Shown: positions 45,954 to 54,312 of the stretch, one piece after another
Layout of the letters: each line of letters starts with the position of its first letter
How positions within the stretch are numbered: the first letter of the stretch is position 1
Source of the DNA: Desulfoluna limicola
Lineage (GTDB): Bacteria > Desulfobacterota > Desulfobacteria > Desulfobacterales > Desulfolunaceae
NCBI RefSeq assembly: GCF_021654575.1
Contig: NZ_AP024488.1
Location: 5,169,501-5,233,500, forward strand
Direction of reading: 5' to 3'
DNA: 64,000 bases
The notes under the pieces: model-generated
Databases searched by the model: none
What the model saw: the letters and a program-made list of their open reading frames with translations, nothing else
What the model was told of the DNA's origin: nothing
Position numbers and translations under genes: made by a program

Positions 45954-48900
45954 TTATTTCTGAATCCAGTAATAACGGGACAACCTGTTCGTGTCTGCCA
46001 GGTCGAAGGTTAAAGGCCCCAGGCGGAGCTTTCTGTCCTTTATCATGGGTTGGGCCATGGGAAGGTTTGCCGGCAGGTCTGTGGACCGCGTTTTTGTCGA
46101 TCCTCCCCATGTGGTGACCGCAGACCCGTCTTTGCCGTTGACGGCATAGAGCCGCCCCTTCCCCCTTGCCCCGGCCCCGGCACAGGGGTCGGAGTCTGAT
46201 GCTGCCGTTGAATTTGCAGGCGGGGTGTAGGTGGTGAAATAGACGATCCCCGAATCCACAAGGGCTGGTGAGACCATTTTTTCACCAGCGTGAGAGAATT
46301 TGACATACCATCCATTTTTGTTCTTCAGGTCCTCGTAGTAGGATCCGCTGGGATCCGTGACATTGACCAGGTTTGCCGGAGTCAGGTTCTCATTTCCCCA
46401 CGTGTTTTTAAGGGCAAAGAAACTGTTTTTTTCCGTGAGGTCAAAGGGATTCTCACGATTACCTGATCCAAAATACAGATAGCTTGTCTGCGCGAGTTTG
46501 GCAGAGGTGGGCGCGTAAAAAAGCTTAGGGCCCCCGGTGGAGAAAATCTTCTTTTTATACTCCCAAGAGCCATCGGGGACTTTTGAGTGCGCAAGGTAGC
46601 TGCCGTCATCCTGCTCCACAAGGGTAATGTCATCGGCAATGGCAAACACCTGGCCCCCCATATCCCCGGCAAAGATCCGTGTGGATATGCCATCGGCGTC
46701 ATGGTCAACGACATTGATGTCGACGATGCTGTGGGTAAGGGCACTGAAATTGCCGTGGTTCACATTGAGGCCCGTAAGGGAACCGTCCGTGGATTTAACA
46801 CTGAAAATGGCGCGTCCGACCGTGTCTGTTGAGGCGGGAGCAGATCGATCCTGCTGGTTGTCATAACCACCAGGGAAAAAGACAACGTCGGTTTTGGAGG
46901 TACCGGAGGTCATGACCGTGGCAAAACGCGGGGTCCCCCAGGATTGACCAAGCGACTCGCCACCGGCAGACATCAGGATGCTTGGGGAAATCTCGTACTT
47001 CCACTGTGGTGCGGTCAGGGTGGAGATACCCAGGGCGTAGTACCGGTTTCCACCTCTGCGTTCCCCAATGACCATGAGTTCGGGCGAAAAAAGCTTGGTC
47101 CCTGTGATTTTGGCTCCAAATGTCATAGAGGGCGATCCATCCACATAGTAGTCGTGGTTGTCCCCGTACAGATCAGAGAGCCTGCCGAGTTGGCCGGGTG
47201 GGATAAAGGCCCAAAGCTCGTTTCCGTTGTAGTCATCGATGCAACGGATGAGGCCGTCGTTCGTACCCAGAAATATCCCGGTTTTCAGGGCTGCGTCATC
47301 GCCGTTGTCGTAGTGGACGATGGCTGGCTCAGAGTGGATAATGGCCCCAACCCTCCACGTACCTGTGCCATTGTGTACCTTATCGATGAGAGCATTGGAG
47401 ACAGGGATGCCACCGGCCTTGATATTGTTGTCTTTGACAAAACCGTTGGAGTCGTCGGTGAGGTCTTTGCTGCTGCCTTGATACGTATAAATGGAGCGTT
47501 CCGTCTGACTCAGGATTTGTTCCCCGATTCCACCTTTGATGATATTGGCCCCGTCATCTTCGTATGTGGTCCAGAGGGATCGGCTGTTTTCCTTGATGCT
47601 CCCGTCAGCGTTTACTGCGGCTTGACCGTAGGCATCCGTGATGACTCCGTTATCATTCAGTGTGTATTTTTTCAGGTTCCCCAGCCACTCTCCGGTCTGT
47701 TGGGGTTTAAAAAAGGCCAGGTAAATGTTGCCGCCGTCTGAGGTGGGGTTGGTTCGGTTGACGGGCACCACGGGCGCTACAAAAACCGAGGACTCTTCCG
47801 CAATGGAGTTGATGATCTGTTCAAATGCCTCTTTCAGCCCGCTGGAGGTGTTGGCGGTGTAGTATTTCCCCCCGCCAAGCCTTGCGGTTTCAGACAATAA
47901 TGTGTGGTTCGTCTTGAAGCCGATCGTGTAGGTGATGAGGGACTGCTTGTCAAAGGATGTCCCATTGCCCATGGGGTGAATGTCTTCATTGTAGAGAAAG
48001 GCAGCGACATCATCCAGGTACTCATCGGTTGTGTTGGTTTTGTTGGGCTTGCCGTAGTCTTTTATGTGCTTGTTATTCAGGTAAATGTATCTGCTGTCGT
48101 TCCGGCGGAGGAGGTAGGCAGAATCCGCTGTGGGGGCGCCGTCAGTGATGAGAATGACGTAGTTTTTCTGACAGGTCTGTGTGATTGGCGAGGTGTATGT
48201 CAAGCATTTGTCGGAGTCGTCGCCGGTGCAGTTGAAGTACGTGGGTTTTCCGGCAAAGTAGAGACCTGCTTCAGCAAGGGTCTCCGCCAGGGGCGTGTTG
48301 GTGCTGGCGGTGAGTCCGTTGATGGTGGTGATTAAATTTGAGTTGTTGATGCTTTGCGTCCCATCTGATCCCGTCACCAAGGTGTCACCGCACTCCTCAA
48401 GAACCCGCCCTCCATCGTCATTTGAGTTAAACACCATCAACCCGAAGAGGACGTCAGGGGTGTCCTTCAGCAGAGAGGTGACCACCTGCTTTGCCACGAG
48501 AAGGCGTGTGGCCATATCTCCGGAGCCATTGGCCTCATAGTTCCGGAAGTTGCCTGTGCGCAGTCGACGTGAGTTTCCCCCACAGTTCAGGGTGTTGTTG
48601 TAAATGTTGGCTGTGATGTAACCCTTCGTTATTAGAGCTGCTTTGACGTCTTCGCACTGGATGGCACTGACATTGTCAGTCACTTTCTCCCAGTAATAGT
48701 AGGGGCGATGCCAGCGGTCGCCCGAATAGTACCCCTGGTAATAGACCGCGTTCTTCGGATATCGGCCGGAGTAGGTAAAGTCCGGGTCGTACTCCGGCTT
48801 GGGAACGTCAGCTCTTCCCATACTCCCGGAGTTGTCAAAAATGATCATCACATTGGGCTTGAGGGTTATGGCCTGGGTCCCGTAGATGGCGACGTCATCG

Positions 48901-48980
48901 GCCGATGCCGGTGTGGACAGGACCATGAGTCCGAAAAGGGCGAGGAGGGTCAGTGGAAAGCGTTTCATCAGATTCACCAT
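45954..48980 (-). CDS. pilY1: PilY1-type type IV pilus tip-associated protein
   Basis: 1008 residues. Signal peptide (MKRFPLTLLALFGLMVLSTPASA), then a von Willebrand A-like region (about 40-400) with the MIDAS motif IIFDNSGSMG and NYVILITDGAPTAD. The C-terminal beta-propeller typical of PilY1 starts near residue 560: GIFLGTNDGLIRCIDDYNGNELWAFIPPG, DYYVDGSPSM, VIGERRGGNRYYALGIS, and an Asp-rich calcium-site-like loop DHDADGISTRIFAGD. PilY1 primes pilus assembly, and acts in adhesion and mechanosensing. It lies last but one in a five-gene minor-pilin cluster, ten bases after pilX. A start at M5 (48968) is also possible. Confidence 0.92.
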   Translation of the reverse strand: MVNLMKRFPLTLLALFGLMVLSTPASADDVAIYGTQAITLKPNVMIIFDNSGSMGRADVPKPEYDPDFTYSGRYPKNAVYYQGYYSGDRWHRPYYYWEKVTDNVSAIQCEDVKAALITKGYITANIYNNTLNCGGNSRRLRTGNFRNYEANGSGDMATRLLVAKQVVTSLLKDTPDVLFGLMVFNSNDDGGRVLEECGDTLVTGSDGTQSINNSNLITTINGLTASTNTPLAETLAEAGLYFAGKPTYFNCTGDDSDKCLTYTSPITQTCQKNYVILITDGAPTADSAYLLRRNDSRYIYLNNKHIKDYGKPNKTNTTDEYLDDVAAFLYNEDIHPMGNGTSFDKQSLITYTIGFKTNHTLLSETARLGGGKYYTANTSSGLKEAFEQIINSIAEESSVFVAPVVPVNRTNPTSDGGNIYLAFFKPQQTGEWLGNLKKYTLNDNGVITDAYGQAAVNADGSIKENSRSLWTTYEDDGANIIKGGIGEQILSQTERSIYTYQGSSKDLTDDSNGFVKDNNIKAGGIPVSNALIDKVHNGTGTWRVGAIIHSEPAIVHYDNGDDAALKTGIFLGTNDGLIRCIDDYNGNELWAFIPPGQLGRLSDLYGDNHDYYVDGSPSMTFGAKITGTKLFSPELMVIGERRGGNRYYALGISTLTAPQWKYEISPSILMSAGGESLGQSWGTPRFATVMTSGTSKTDVVFFPGGYDNQQDRSAPASTDTVGRAIFSVKSTDGSLTGLNVNHGNFSALTHSIVDINVVDHDADGISTRIFAGDMGGQVFAIADDITLVEQDDGSYLAHSKVPDGSWEYKKKIFSTGGPKLFYAPTSAKLAQTSYLYFGSGNRENPFDLTEKNSFFALKNTWGNENLTPANLVNVTDPSGSYYEDLKNKNGWYVKFSHAGEKMVSPALVDSGIVYFTTYTPPANSTAASDSDPCAGAGARGKGRLYAVNGKDGSAVTTWGGSTKTRSTDLPANLPMAQPMIKDRKLRLGPLTFDLADTNRLSRYYWIQK

Positions 48981-48990
48981 TTGGTTGGAA

Positions 48991-49629
48991 TTAGAGGCCC
49001 GAGAGATGCTGGACCTTGGTGGTCTCTTCGGCCATCACAACGCCTGCCTGCAGGATAACATGGGTCAGGGCAGCGCTGGGGTTGGTCGCATCAAATGTGG
49101 CGGGGTCGATGGCCGTGGCTGTGATGGCGTAGTGCCTGGATCTGTACTTGTTTTCATCAAAGCCTTCCGGGGCCGGGCCGATATGCAGCATGGACGGTAC
49201 CTGCTCTGCACCAGCCCTTAATCCGGCGTTTTTTCTGTTGGCTTTGAGCAGGACGCTGCGGACTTCGATCCATGCCACGGGAACGCCGTTGGCCTGCAAT
49301 GGGGAAACAAAGGAGACCCCTGCCGTGTCCAGGTCCCGGTCACGCAACGGGGGGAGGGTGTCGGAGAGCGGGTAAAGGCGGTGCCCGCCTGTGTCGCTGC
49401 TGTTGGTGTAGATGCGTTCAAAATCGGCCACGGCATCATAAAGACCGGCTTCGGCATTGTAAAAATTGCGTTTGGCCAGGCGATCAAATCGGGCGATGCG
49501 CATCTCACTGATGCCGTTGTCGATGGCCGACATGCCGATGATGGTGACCAAAAGGAGAAGCATCAGCACGATAAGCAGAATGCTTCCCTCTTCGTTGCGG
49601 TGATTGGTGGTGTGCAGGGATGGTGTCAA
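48991..49629 (-). CDS. pilX: PilX-type minor pilin / pilus assembly protein
   Basis: 212 residues. The N-terminal NEEGSILLIVLMLLLLVTIIGMSAIDNGISEMRIARFDRLAKRNFYNAEAGLYDA fits the PilX N-terminal pattern: a Gly before the hydrophobic helix in place of the strict GFTL site, and an AEAGL-type end. It probably joins the initiating tip complex with FimT, PilV, PilW and PilY1. The start has AAGGAGG-like sequence upstream (in the gap to pilV). Confidence 0.85.
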   Translation of the reverse strand: MTPSLHTTNHRNEEGSILLIVLMLLLLVTIIGMSAIDNGISEMRIARFDRLAKRNFYNAEAGLYDAVADFERIYTNSSDTGGHRLYPLSDTLPPLRDRDLDTAGVSFVSPLQANGVPVAWIEVRSVLLKANRKNAGLRAGAEQVPSMLHIGPAPEGFDENKYRSRHYAITATAIDPATFDATNPSAALTHVILQAGVVMAEETTKVQHLSGL

Positions 49630-49639
49630 GGGAACCTCC

Positions 49640-50041
49640 TTACTTCATGGATCGAACGACGACCTGGTTGACCCGGTGGGTTTGGGTTCCTTCCTGCCAG
49701 GTGACTCCGAGGGTGATGGTTTTCTTTTTTACATCCGTTGTCCCGTTCACCACCGACCAGGCAACCGTGTACCCGTCGGATGTGGTGGTGTGGTTTCCTG
49801 CAGTAAGAGAGCGGTCAGTGGCAGTATCGGTCCAATTTGCTGTCATCAGGCCTTCGATGCGGTCACTGGCCAACGTGGTGGCCTCTGTCATCTGTTGGGC
49901 AGACCTGTTGGACCTCATGGCCTGGATCTGAAGTGAGCCCATGGCCAGGAGGCCCATGGAGAAGATTATCATGGCGACCATCAGTTCGATCAGCGTGAAC
50001 CCAGAGGAGTTGTGAGGCTGGGGGGGGATATTCTCGGGCAT
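49640..50041 (-). CDS. pilV: PilV-type minor pilin (type IV pilus modification protein)
   Basis: 133 residues from ATG 50041, two bases after the pilW stop and with GAGG nine bases upstream; a longer start at 50065 lacks a ribosome-binding site. Prepilin motif NSSGFTLIELMVAMIIFSMGLLAMGSLQIQAMRSNRSAQQ (cleavage after G, Glu at +5). The rest is a small pseudopilin head. Processed by PilD and assembled with PilW and PilX. Confidence 0.88.
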   Translation of the reverse strand: MPENIPPQPHNSSGFTLIELMVAMIIFSMGLLAMGSLQIQAMRSNRSAQQMTEATTLASDRIEGLMTANWTDTATDRSLTAGNHTTTSDGYTVAWSVVNGTTDVKKKTITLGVTWQEGTQTHRVNQVVVRSMK

Positions 50042-50043
50042 CG

Positions 50044-50739
50044 CTAAAATCCTCGGTTTCTGCATTGAATGGTTCTAAGGAGAAGACGACGCCTACGGCC
50101 GTCGTTGAAGGGCCCCCAAGTGGAGACAAAGCCTGTGTAGGTGACGGAATTGTTGAAGGCTGGATCAACCCTGGGGGTGCGAGCCAGTAGTGCCAGGCGG
50201 ACCGCTGTGATGTCTTCTAATTCTGTTGGGGCGCCTGTTGTGGTCCCGTCTTTGAGAATGTAGTTGAATTCAAGGGCTTCCATGGATTCGCTTACCACCA
50301 CCTTGTCTCCTCCGTTAAAGCTTCTGAGGATGTCCGGGTTGCCGTCTTTATTGCCGTCACCGATGGTGTAGGTGACAGAGGCGGTCAGTGTCCCTTCGTC
50401 GGCCTCATCCACAACTTTATCCCCATCGTCGTCTATCCCATTGGTGTCGGCATCTGTTGCGTAGGTGAAGGAGAGTTGGGTGTCCGTGGCGGCTGTGATA
50501 CCTGCCCCTGCTTCTTCGGTTGGGTCGTAGCCTGCCATGCGGATATCCCGGGCCATGATTTCCATGGCTGAGCGCAGGTTCTGCTGCATGCCAGTCACCC
50601 GATCCTGTTGGACCTTGGTCCTGTACTGAGAGGTGTAGAAGGTATATCCCGCAGCGGCCACCAGGCCGGTAAGGGCCAGGGCAATGAGCAGCTCAAGGAG
50701 TGAGAATCCGGCGGTGTCTTTGTCAAACGGTTGTTTCAT
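50044..50739 (-). CDS. pilW: PilW-type minor pilin
   Basis: 231 residues from ATG 50739 (AGGGAG upstream). Prepilin motif TAGFSLLELLIALALTGLVAAAGYTFYTSQYRTKVQQ. The globular part holds MARDIRMAGYDP, common in PilW-like proteins, and an Asp-rich loop DADTNGIDDDGDKVVDEADEG that looks like a calcium-binding thrombospondin-3/EF-hand-like site. Its start lies one base past the stop codon of fimT. Confidence 0.88.
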   Translation of the reverse strand: MKQPFDKDTAGFSLLELLIALALTGLVAAAGYTFYTSQYRTKVQQDRVTGMQQNLRSAMEIMARDIRMAGYDPTEEAGAGITAATDTQLSFTYATDADTNGIDDDGDKVVDEADEGTLTASVTYTIGDGNKDGNPDILRSFNGGDKVVVSESMEALEFNYILKDGTTTGAPTELEDITAVRLALLARTPRVDPAFNNSVTYTGFVSTWGPFNDGRRRRLLLRTIQCRNRGF

Positions 50740-50740
50740 G

Positions 50741-51253
50741 TCAACTCCCTGTGCAGACAGAGCTGGTGCCTGCAGGGCCGAGGGTGATGGTGGCTGTGCG
50801 GCTCTGGCTGTCAGCAAGGGACACTTTTCCATTGCGGCCGGTGGCGAGGCCCATGCCGTTAAAGGACGTGTGGGTGGCTGTCAACTTGCCTGTACCATTG
50901 GGGTCAAAACTGGAGGCGGTAATCGTTGTGTTGCATGAGACATGCCCGGAAGCCACGGTGGCTTCCTCGCTGTCCTGAGATTCGTTCCCGTTCACATCGA
51001 TGAAGGCGAGGTACGTCCCGCTCTCCCCTTTGCCCGTGGAAAAATTCACCACCACCGAGCTGCCGGTCAGAATGGCTCGGCTTCGGGCTTCCTGGAACAA
51101 TCCGTGTACATGTCGAGCGTCACCGGCTAATCGTTGCTTCTCAACCCAACGTGAAAATTCAGGAATAGCAAGGCCTGATACGATGGTGATGATGGCAACT
51201 GCCACCATCAGTTCAAGAAGCGTGAACCCATTATAGTCCGTTTTTATCGGCAT
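50741..51253 (-). CDS. fimT: FimT/GspH-type pseudopilin
   Basis: 170 residues. Prepilin motif YNGFTLLELMVAVAIITIVSGLAIPEFSRWVEKQRLAGDARHVHGLFQEARSRAI followed by a GspH-type head (VVVNFS, GTYLAFIDVNGNESQD). First gene of the operon. The ribosome-binding site GGGAG is separated from the ATG by a run of eight A, a possible slippage site. GspH-like and FimU-like names are interchangeable here. Confidence 0.87.
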   Translation of the reverse strand: MPIKTDYNGFTLLELMVAVAIITIVSGLAIPEFSRWVEKQRLAGDARHVHGLFQEARSRAILTGSSVVVNFSTGKGESGTYLAFIDVNGNESQDSEEATVASGHVSCNTTITASSFDPNGTGKLTATHTSFNGMGLATGRNGKVSLADSQSRTATITLGPAGTSSVCTGS

Positions 51254-51763
51254 TTTTTTTTCTCCCGATTGCAGGGTGAGATAGTGTGCTGATTGAACAC
51301 CTCTCTGAGGTGAAGGTACGGGGACCCTGAAGGAAGCCTCACGGGGACGTTGTATTCGGGGATGTTAAATCATGAACACACGGGTGTGAAAGGGTCTTTC
51401 CGTATATCGATATACGATGTCTGGAGAGTTTCAGAGATCTTGGCCTGGGGTTTACTCGTCCATTTAAACTTAAGTTAATTAGTGATTTGCAACGGAGCTA
51501 ATATTAGTCAAGTGAGAACTGAGTTGGCGGAGGTAAACAGGTGGCGTGGCTTGAGGGTTCTGGGGGTAGGGTGATTGGAAATAGGTCATATATTGGGTGG
51601 GATATGAATGAGGGGGGCTCTTGGGGCGGTTGTCTTTAAGTGGGCAAGGGGAGCTCGCCTTTAGTCGGGTCCAGGACTGGACGGGGGGATGGTCCCTGTT
51701 GACTACAAAGGAACGGAGCCTTCCCTATTCAAGTATAGACAGGGGAGAACTCTTCAGCTTGTT
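51254..51763. other. Intergenic region upstream of the pilin operon, no gene seen
   Basis: About 510 bases without a convincing reading frame. Contains the 16-bp palindrome at 51401-51416 and a 10-bp palindrome AACTTAAGTT (51467-51476). The pilin-operon promoter must be here; no strong sigma-70 or sigma-54 match was found by eye. Confidence 0.5.
51401..51416. promoter_or_regulatory. Perfect 16-bp palindrome upstream of the pilin operon, candidate operator
   Basis: CGTATATCGATATACG is its own reverse complement, 148 bases before the fimT start. The length and perfect symmetry suit a dimeric regulator; none is identified. Confidence 0.5.
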
Positions 51764-51936
51764 TCTCCCGAAAGCCCTGCCGGGGGCCAAACTTTTGAAA
51801 AGTTTGAAAAACAGGTTTAAAAATAAAGCTCCCTGATGGTTCTCGAGTCAAAGGCGGATGCGCTTTGTCCCGAGGAACGAGGGGCAACGCGCATCCGCAA
51901 CCAGTTTTCAAGGTGGCACACCTTGCCGCCGGAGGC
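51764..51936 (-). repeat. Dispersed palindromic element, copy C (about 173 bp, reverse orientation)
   Basis: In reverse orientation it aligns along its whole length with the copy at 53813. The right end is an intact GCCGCCGGAGGC (51925-51936); the left end is decayed. Stems: CAAGGTG/CACCTTG (51909-51915 with 51919-51925) and a 9-bp GCGGATGCG/CGCATCCGC (51854-51862 with 51890-51898). An open frame running across it on the plus strand is not thought to be a gene. Confidence 0.8.
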
Positions 51937-51973
51937 CGTTGTTTAGGAACTGAACAATTACGAAAGACGCCGA

Positions 51974-52993
51974 TCAGGCCGTTCGCTTTTTGTTGAGATA
52001 CAGCGCCTTGTCAGCGCATTTCAATAGGGTCGGGTAATTGGGGGCGTTGTCCTGGGTAAGGGAGGCGATACCGAAGCTGACATGCTGGTAATGTGTGTGC
52101 CCATCTATGACGATGGGCGTTGTACCCAACTCGTCCTGAATGCGAAGCATCATGGATTCCGCTTTGCCTGTGGTGGTTTCCGGCAGCACCAGAACAAATT
52201 CATCTCCGGCAAAGCGGCAGAGGATGTCGCTTTCACGCGTGTGGAGGGAAAGGATTCCGGCCACATGGATGAGGACCCTGTCTCCGGCATCGTGGCCGTA
52301 GTGGTCATTCACAAATTTGAATTTATCAAGGTCCAGAAAGGCAATGGAGAGCTCCCGGCTGTAGCGCTTGGCCCGATTGAACTCCTGCTCCAGGGCATGC
52401 TCCATGGCCCGGCGATTGAGCAGCTCGGTAAGCGGGTCGTTGAAGGCGAGGAGCCGCAGCCGTTCATGGGCTGTGACATTGGAGAGGCACAACGAAAACT
52501 TTAAGGCCAGCTGCGCAAGAAGCACGGGATCCAGCTCGGGCGAGAAACGGTCGGCGGCAACATCCCCCTGGTTCAGGCTCCCAATGATCTCTCCGTCCAA
52601 GCTGATGGGGGCGATGGACATGGAGCGGATCAGCCAGCTGCTGTTCTTTGGGATGAGGGCCCGGTAGGCGCTGATCTCCTTGTTGACCAGCGTTGGGGTG
52701 GTTCCGGTCCCTAAAAGTCCCTGGAACTGAGAGCGTGTCGTTAAGTTTACCCGTTCGGGGAGAAGTTCCGAAGAGCCAAAGGCTTTCAGGAGAAGCCTGG
52801 AGGTGTCACTGCCCTCCATCAGCGTAATCCAGACATAAGGAATGCTGAATTGTTTTGATATCTCCGAAAGAAGGGTCTCGAACAGATCCCGGAAATTAAG
52901 AATTGTCAGGATCTTTGCTTCAACTTTGTTGAATTTACGAGATGTTATTTCGTTTTCTTTGACACGATTTAGGAGTTGTTGAAATGTCAGCAT
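51974..52993 (-). CDS. Diguanylate cyclase (GAF/DUF484-like sensor plus GGDEF domain)
   Basis: 339 residues. Residues about 20-165 form a GAF/DUF484-like cytosolic sensor (LFETLLSEISKQFSIPYVWITLM ... SWLIRSMSIAPISLDGEIIGSLNQGD). The GGDEF domain (about 175-337) starts LLAFNDPLTELLNRRAMEHAL, has FLDLDKFKFVNDHYGHDAGD and the active-site loop RFAGDEF. AGDEF is a tolerated variant of GGDEF, and an inhibitory I-site RESD lies five residues before it, so an active, feedback-controlled cyclase is expected. It is divergent from the STAS-like gene at 53115 with 121 bp between them. Confidence 0.9.
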   Translation of the reverse strand: MLTFQQLLNRVKENEITSRKFNKVEAKILTILNFRDLFETLLSEISKQFSIPYVWITLMEGSDTSRLLLKAFGSSELLPERVNLTTRSQFQGLLGTGTTPTLVNKEISAYRALIPKNSSWLIRSMSIAPISLDGEIIGSLNQGDVAADRFSPELDPVLLAQLALKFSLCLSNVTAHERLRLLAFNDPLTELLNRRAMEHALEQEFNRAKRYSRELSIAFLDLDKFKFVNDHYGHDAGDRVLIHVAGILSLHTRESDILCRFAGDEFVLVLPETTTGKAESMMLRIQDELGTTPIVIDGHTHYQHVSFGIASLTQDNAPNYPTLLKCADKALYLNKKRTA

Positions 52994-53114
52994 ATACCTA
53001 ATTTTAACGAAGGGTTATTAAAAAATTCTCAAAAGAAGCTTAAAAAAAGTAGTGTAAATCCGATAATAAAGTCAAGAGAATAGATATGAACGCTTTGAAG
53101 CGAGGTGAGTACGC

Positions 53115-53717
53115 ATGGCCGTGACGGAGAGCAGGCTTTCCGGGATTGCTGAGAAATACAGGGGCAAACGTCTTGAAGGGCTGGGAGAAGAAGAGGTCCT
53201 TGAAGATATCTTCCAGCTTCTTGAGGAGGTTGAGGCACGGGAAAAAGAGATTGGCTGGGCAAAGCGGCGCATCAAAGAGCTCGAACGCGATAAAAAAGGC
53301 GAGAGCAAGGTGGGGCGTACCCGAACAGCCATGTGGGCCATCCGGGGCTTTACAGCGGAAAACCGCCTGTACGTTAAAATGGCCGGAGAGTTTGATTACA
53401 AAGGCGCCAAACAGTTCTCAAACCATATCCTCACGGTTTTGGATTCCCTGCGCAGTGGCTGTGATGTCGTTGTGGACATCAGCCGCATTCAGGAGAACGG
53501 AGACAGAAAGAACGCGTTTCATATCCGAAAGGTGGCCTGTACCCTGGCCCAATTGAATGTCTCACGCATTATCCGTATCTCCGATGGCCTGCCCAAGGGC
53601 CTCAAGGAGATGGTGGATGACATCTTTGATGAGATCGGGTTGATTATTTATGATGTGCCCACCCTGGAAGACGCTTCGGCCCTCCTGAAGAAAGATGAGC
53701 ACCACCTGAGAACGTAA
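53115..53717 (+). CDS. Coiled-coil plus STAS-like domain protein, function unknown
   Basis: 200 residues, no signal peptide or membrane segment. The N-terminal part (about 15-62) is charged and helical (VLEDIFQLLEEVEAREKEIGWAKRRIKELERDK), likely a coiled coil. The C-terminal half (about 80-195) shows a STAS/SpoIIAA-like alternation: RLYVKMAGEFDYKGAKQFSNHILTVLDSLRSGCDVVVDISRI, then VSRIIRISDGLPKGLKEMVDDIFDEIGLIIYDVPTLEDA. A role as a regulatory binding partner is plausible; the exact family was not identified. Divergent from the diguanylate cyclase gene and closed by its own terminator. Confidence 0.7.
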   Translation: MAVTESRLSGIAEKYRGKRLEGLGEEEVLEDIFQLLEEVEAREKEIGWAKRRIKELERDKKGESKVGRTRTAMWAIRGFTAENRLYVKMAGEFDYKGAKQFSNHILTVLDSLRSGCDVVVDISRIQENGDRKNAFHIRKVACTLAQLNVSRIIRISDGLPKGLKEMVDDIFDEIGLIIYDVPTLEDASALLKKDEHHLRT

Positions 53718-53751
53718 TGGTTGCCTGAAAGATCAGAGCACTGAATGACCG

Positions 53752-53788
53752 AAACCGGTATGGCCTTACACGCCATGACCGGTTTTTT
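53752..53788 (+). terminator. Rho-independent terminator of the STAS-like gene
   Basis: 13-bp stem with one bulged G (53752-53764 with 53772-53785), followed by T6-G-T4. Confidence 0.93.
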
Positions 53789-53812
53789 GTTTTGATCGCA
53801 ACGGCTCAGTAA

Positions 53813-53983
53813 GCCTCCGGCGGCAAGGTGTGCCACCTTGAAAGCGGGTAACGGATGCGCTTTGCCCCTCGTTCCTCGGGCCAAATCACATCCGCCTTTG
53901 ACTCAAGTGCTGCCAATGCTCTTTATTTAAACCTGTTTATCAAACTTTTCAAAAGCTTGGCCCCCGGCAGGGCCGCCGGAGGC
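53813..53983 (+). repeat. Dispersed palindromic element, full-length copy D (171 bp, 12-bp terminal inverted repeats)
   Basis: Perfect ends GCCTCCGGCGGC (53813-53824) and GCCGCCGGAGGC (53972-53983). Internal stems: CAAGGTG-TGC-CACCTTG (53824-53840) and CGGATG/CATCCG (53852-53857 with 53889-53894), then an AT-rich part AAACTTTTCAAAAGCTTGG. It has no coding capacity, so MITE-like or REP-like. The same element occurs at 56119 (same length) and, inverted, at 51764. Confidence 0.9.
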
Positions 53984-54106
53984 GACATTGAACTGAATAG
54001 TCGCTGTGGCCTTCCATTCGTAAGGGATTGGAGGGTGGGTATCGCCGGGAAAAAACCGTCAAAAGAACCGCAAAGGGCCGTGTGGTTCTTGCCCACAATT
54101 CCATCT

Positions 54107-54201
54107 TTGTTTTTCTTGTAATTCAGAGGATAAGATACTACAAAATGGGGGTGTCCGGGCTGACGAAGTTCCTGGTTTGTTCATAAAACCAGGCTTTTTT
54201 T
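54107..54201 (+). promoter_or_regulatory. Candidate promoter and leader terminator upstream of the CoA-disulfide reductase-type gene
   Basis: TTGTTT (54107) and TAAGAT (54131) with an 18-base spacer could be a weak promoter. About 35 bases later a perfect 8-bp stem CCTGGTTT/AAACCAGG (54171-54178 with 54186-54193) with 7-base loop is followed by C and T7, a good intrinsic terminator in the same direction, 112 bases before the gene start. This may be an attenuator or the end of a short RNA. The rest of the gap between 53984 and 54312 shows no gene. Confidence 0.45.
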
Positions 54202-54312
54202 CAGTTCGGAACACTCGGGCGAGTGAGTGGGGTGCGACGCCATAGGACCCAGGATGTGTCCATTGACGCCGACCCAGTGGCGAAAAGCACAAGCAAAAAG
54301 GTAGACAAGAAG

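Noticed and set aside
51621..51836. 71-codon plus-strand frame before the diguanylate cyclase gene
   Set aside because: Its second half runs through repeat copy C and it lacks a ribosome-binding site; it is likely chance.
52190..52210. AGDEF instead of GGDEF taken as a sign of an inactive diguanylate cyclase
   Set aside because: Ala in the first position is found in active cyclases, and the remaining active-site and I-site residues are intact.
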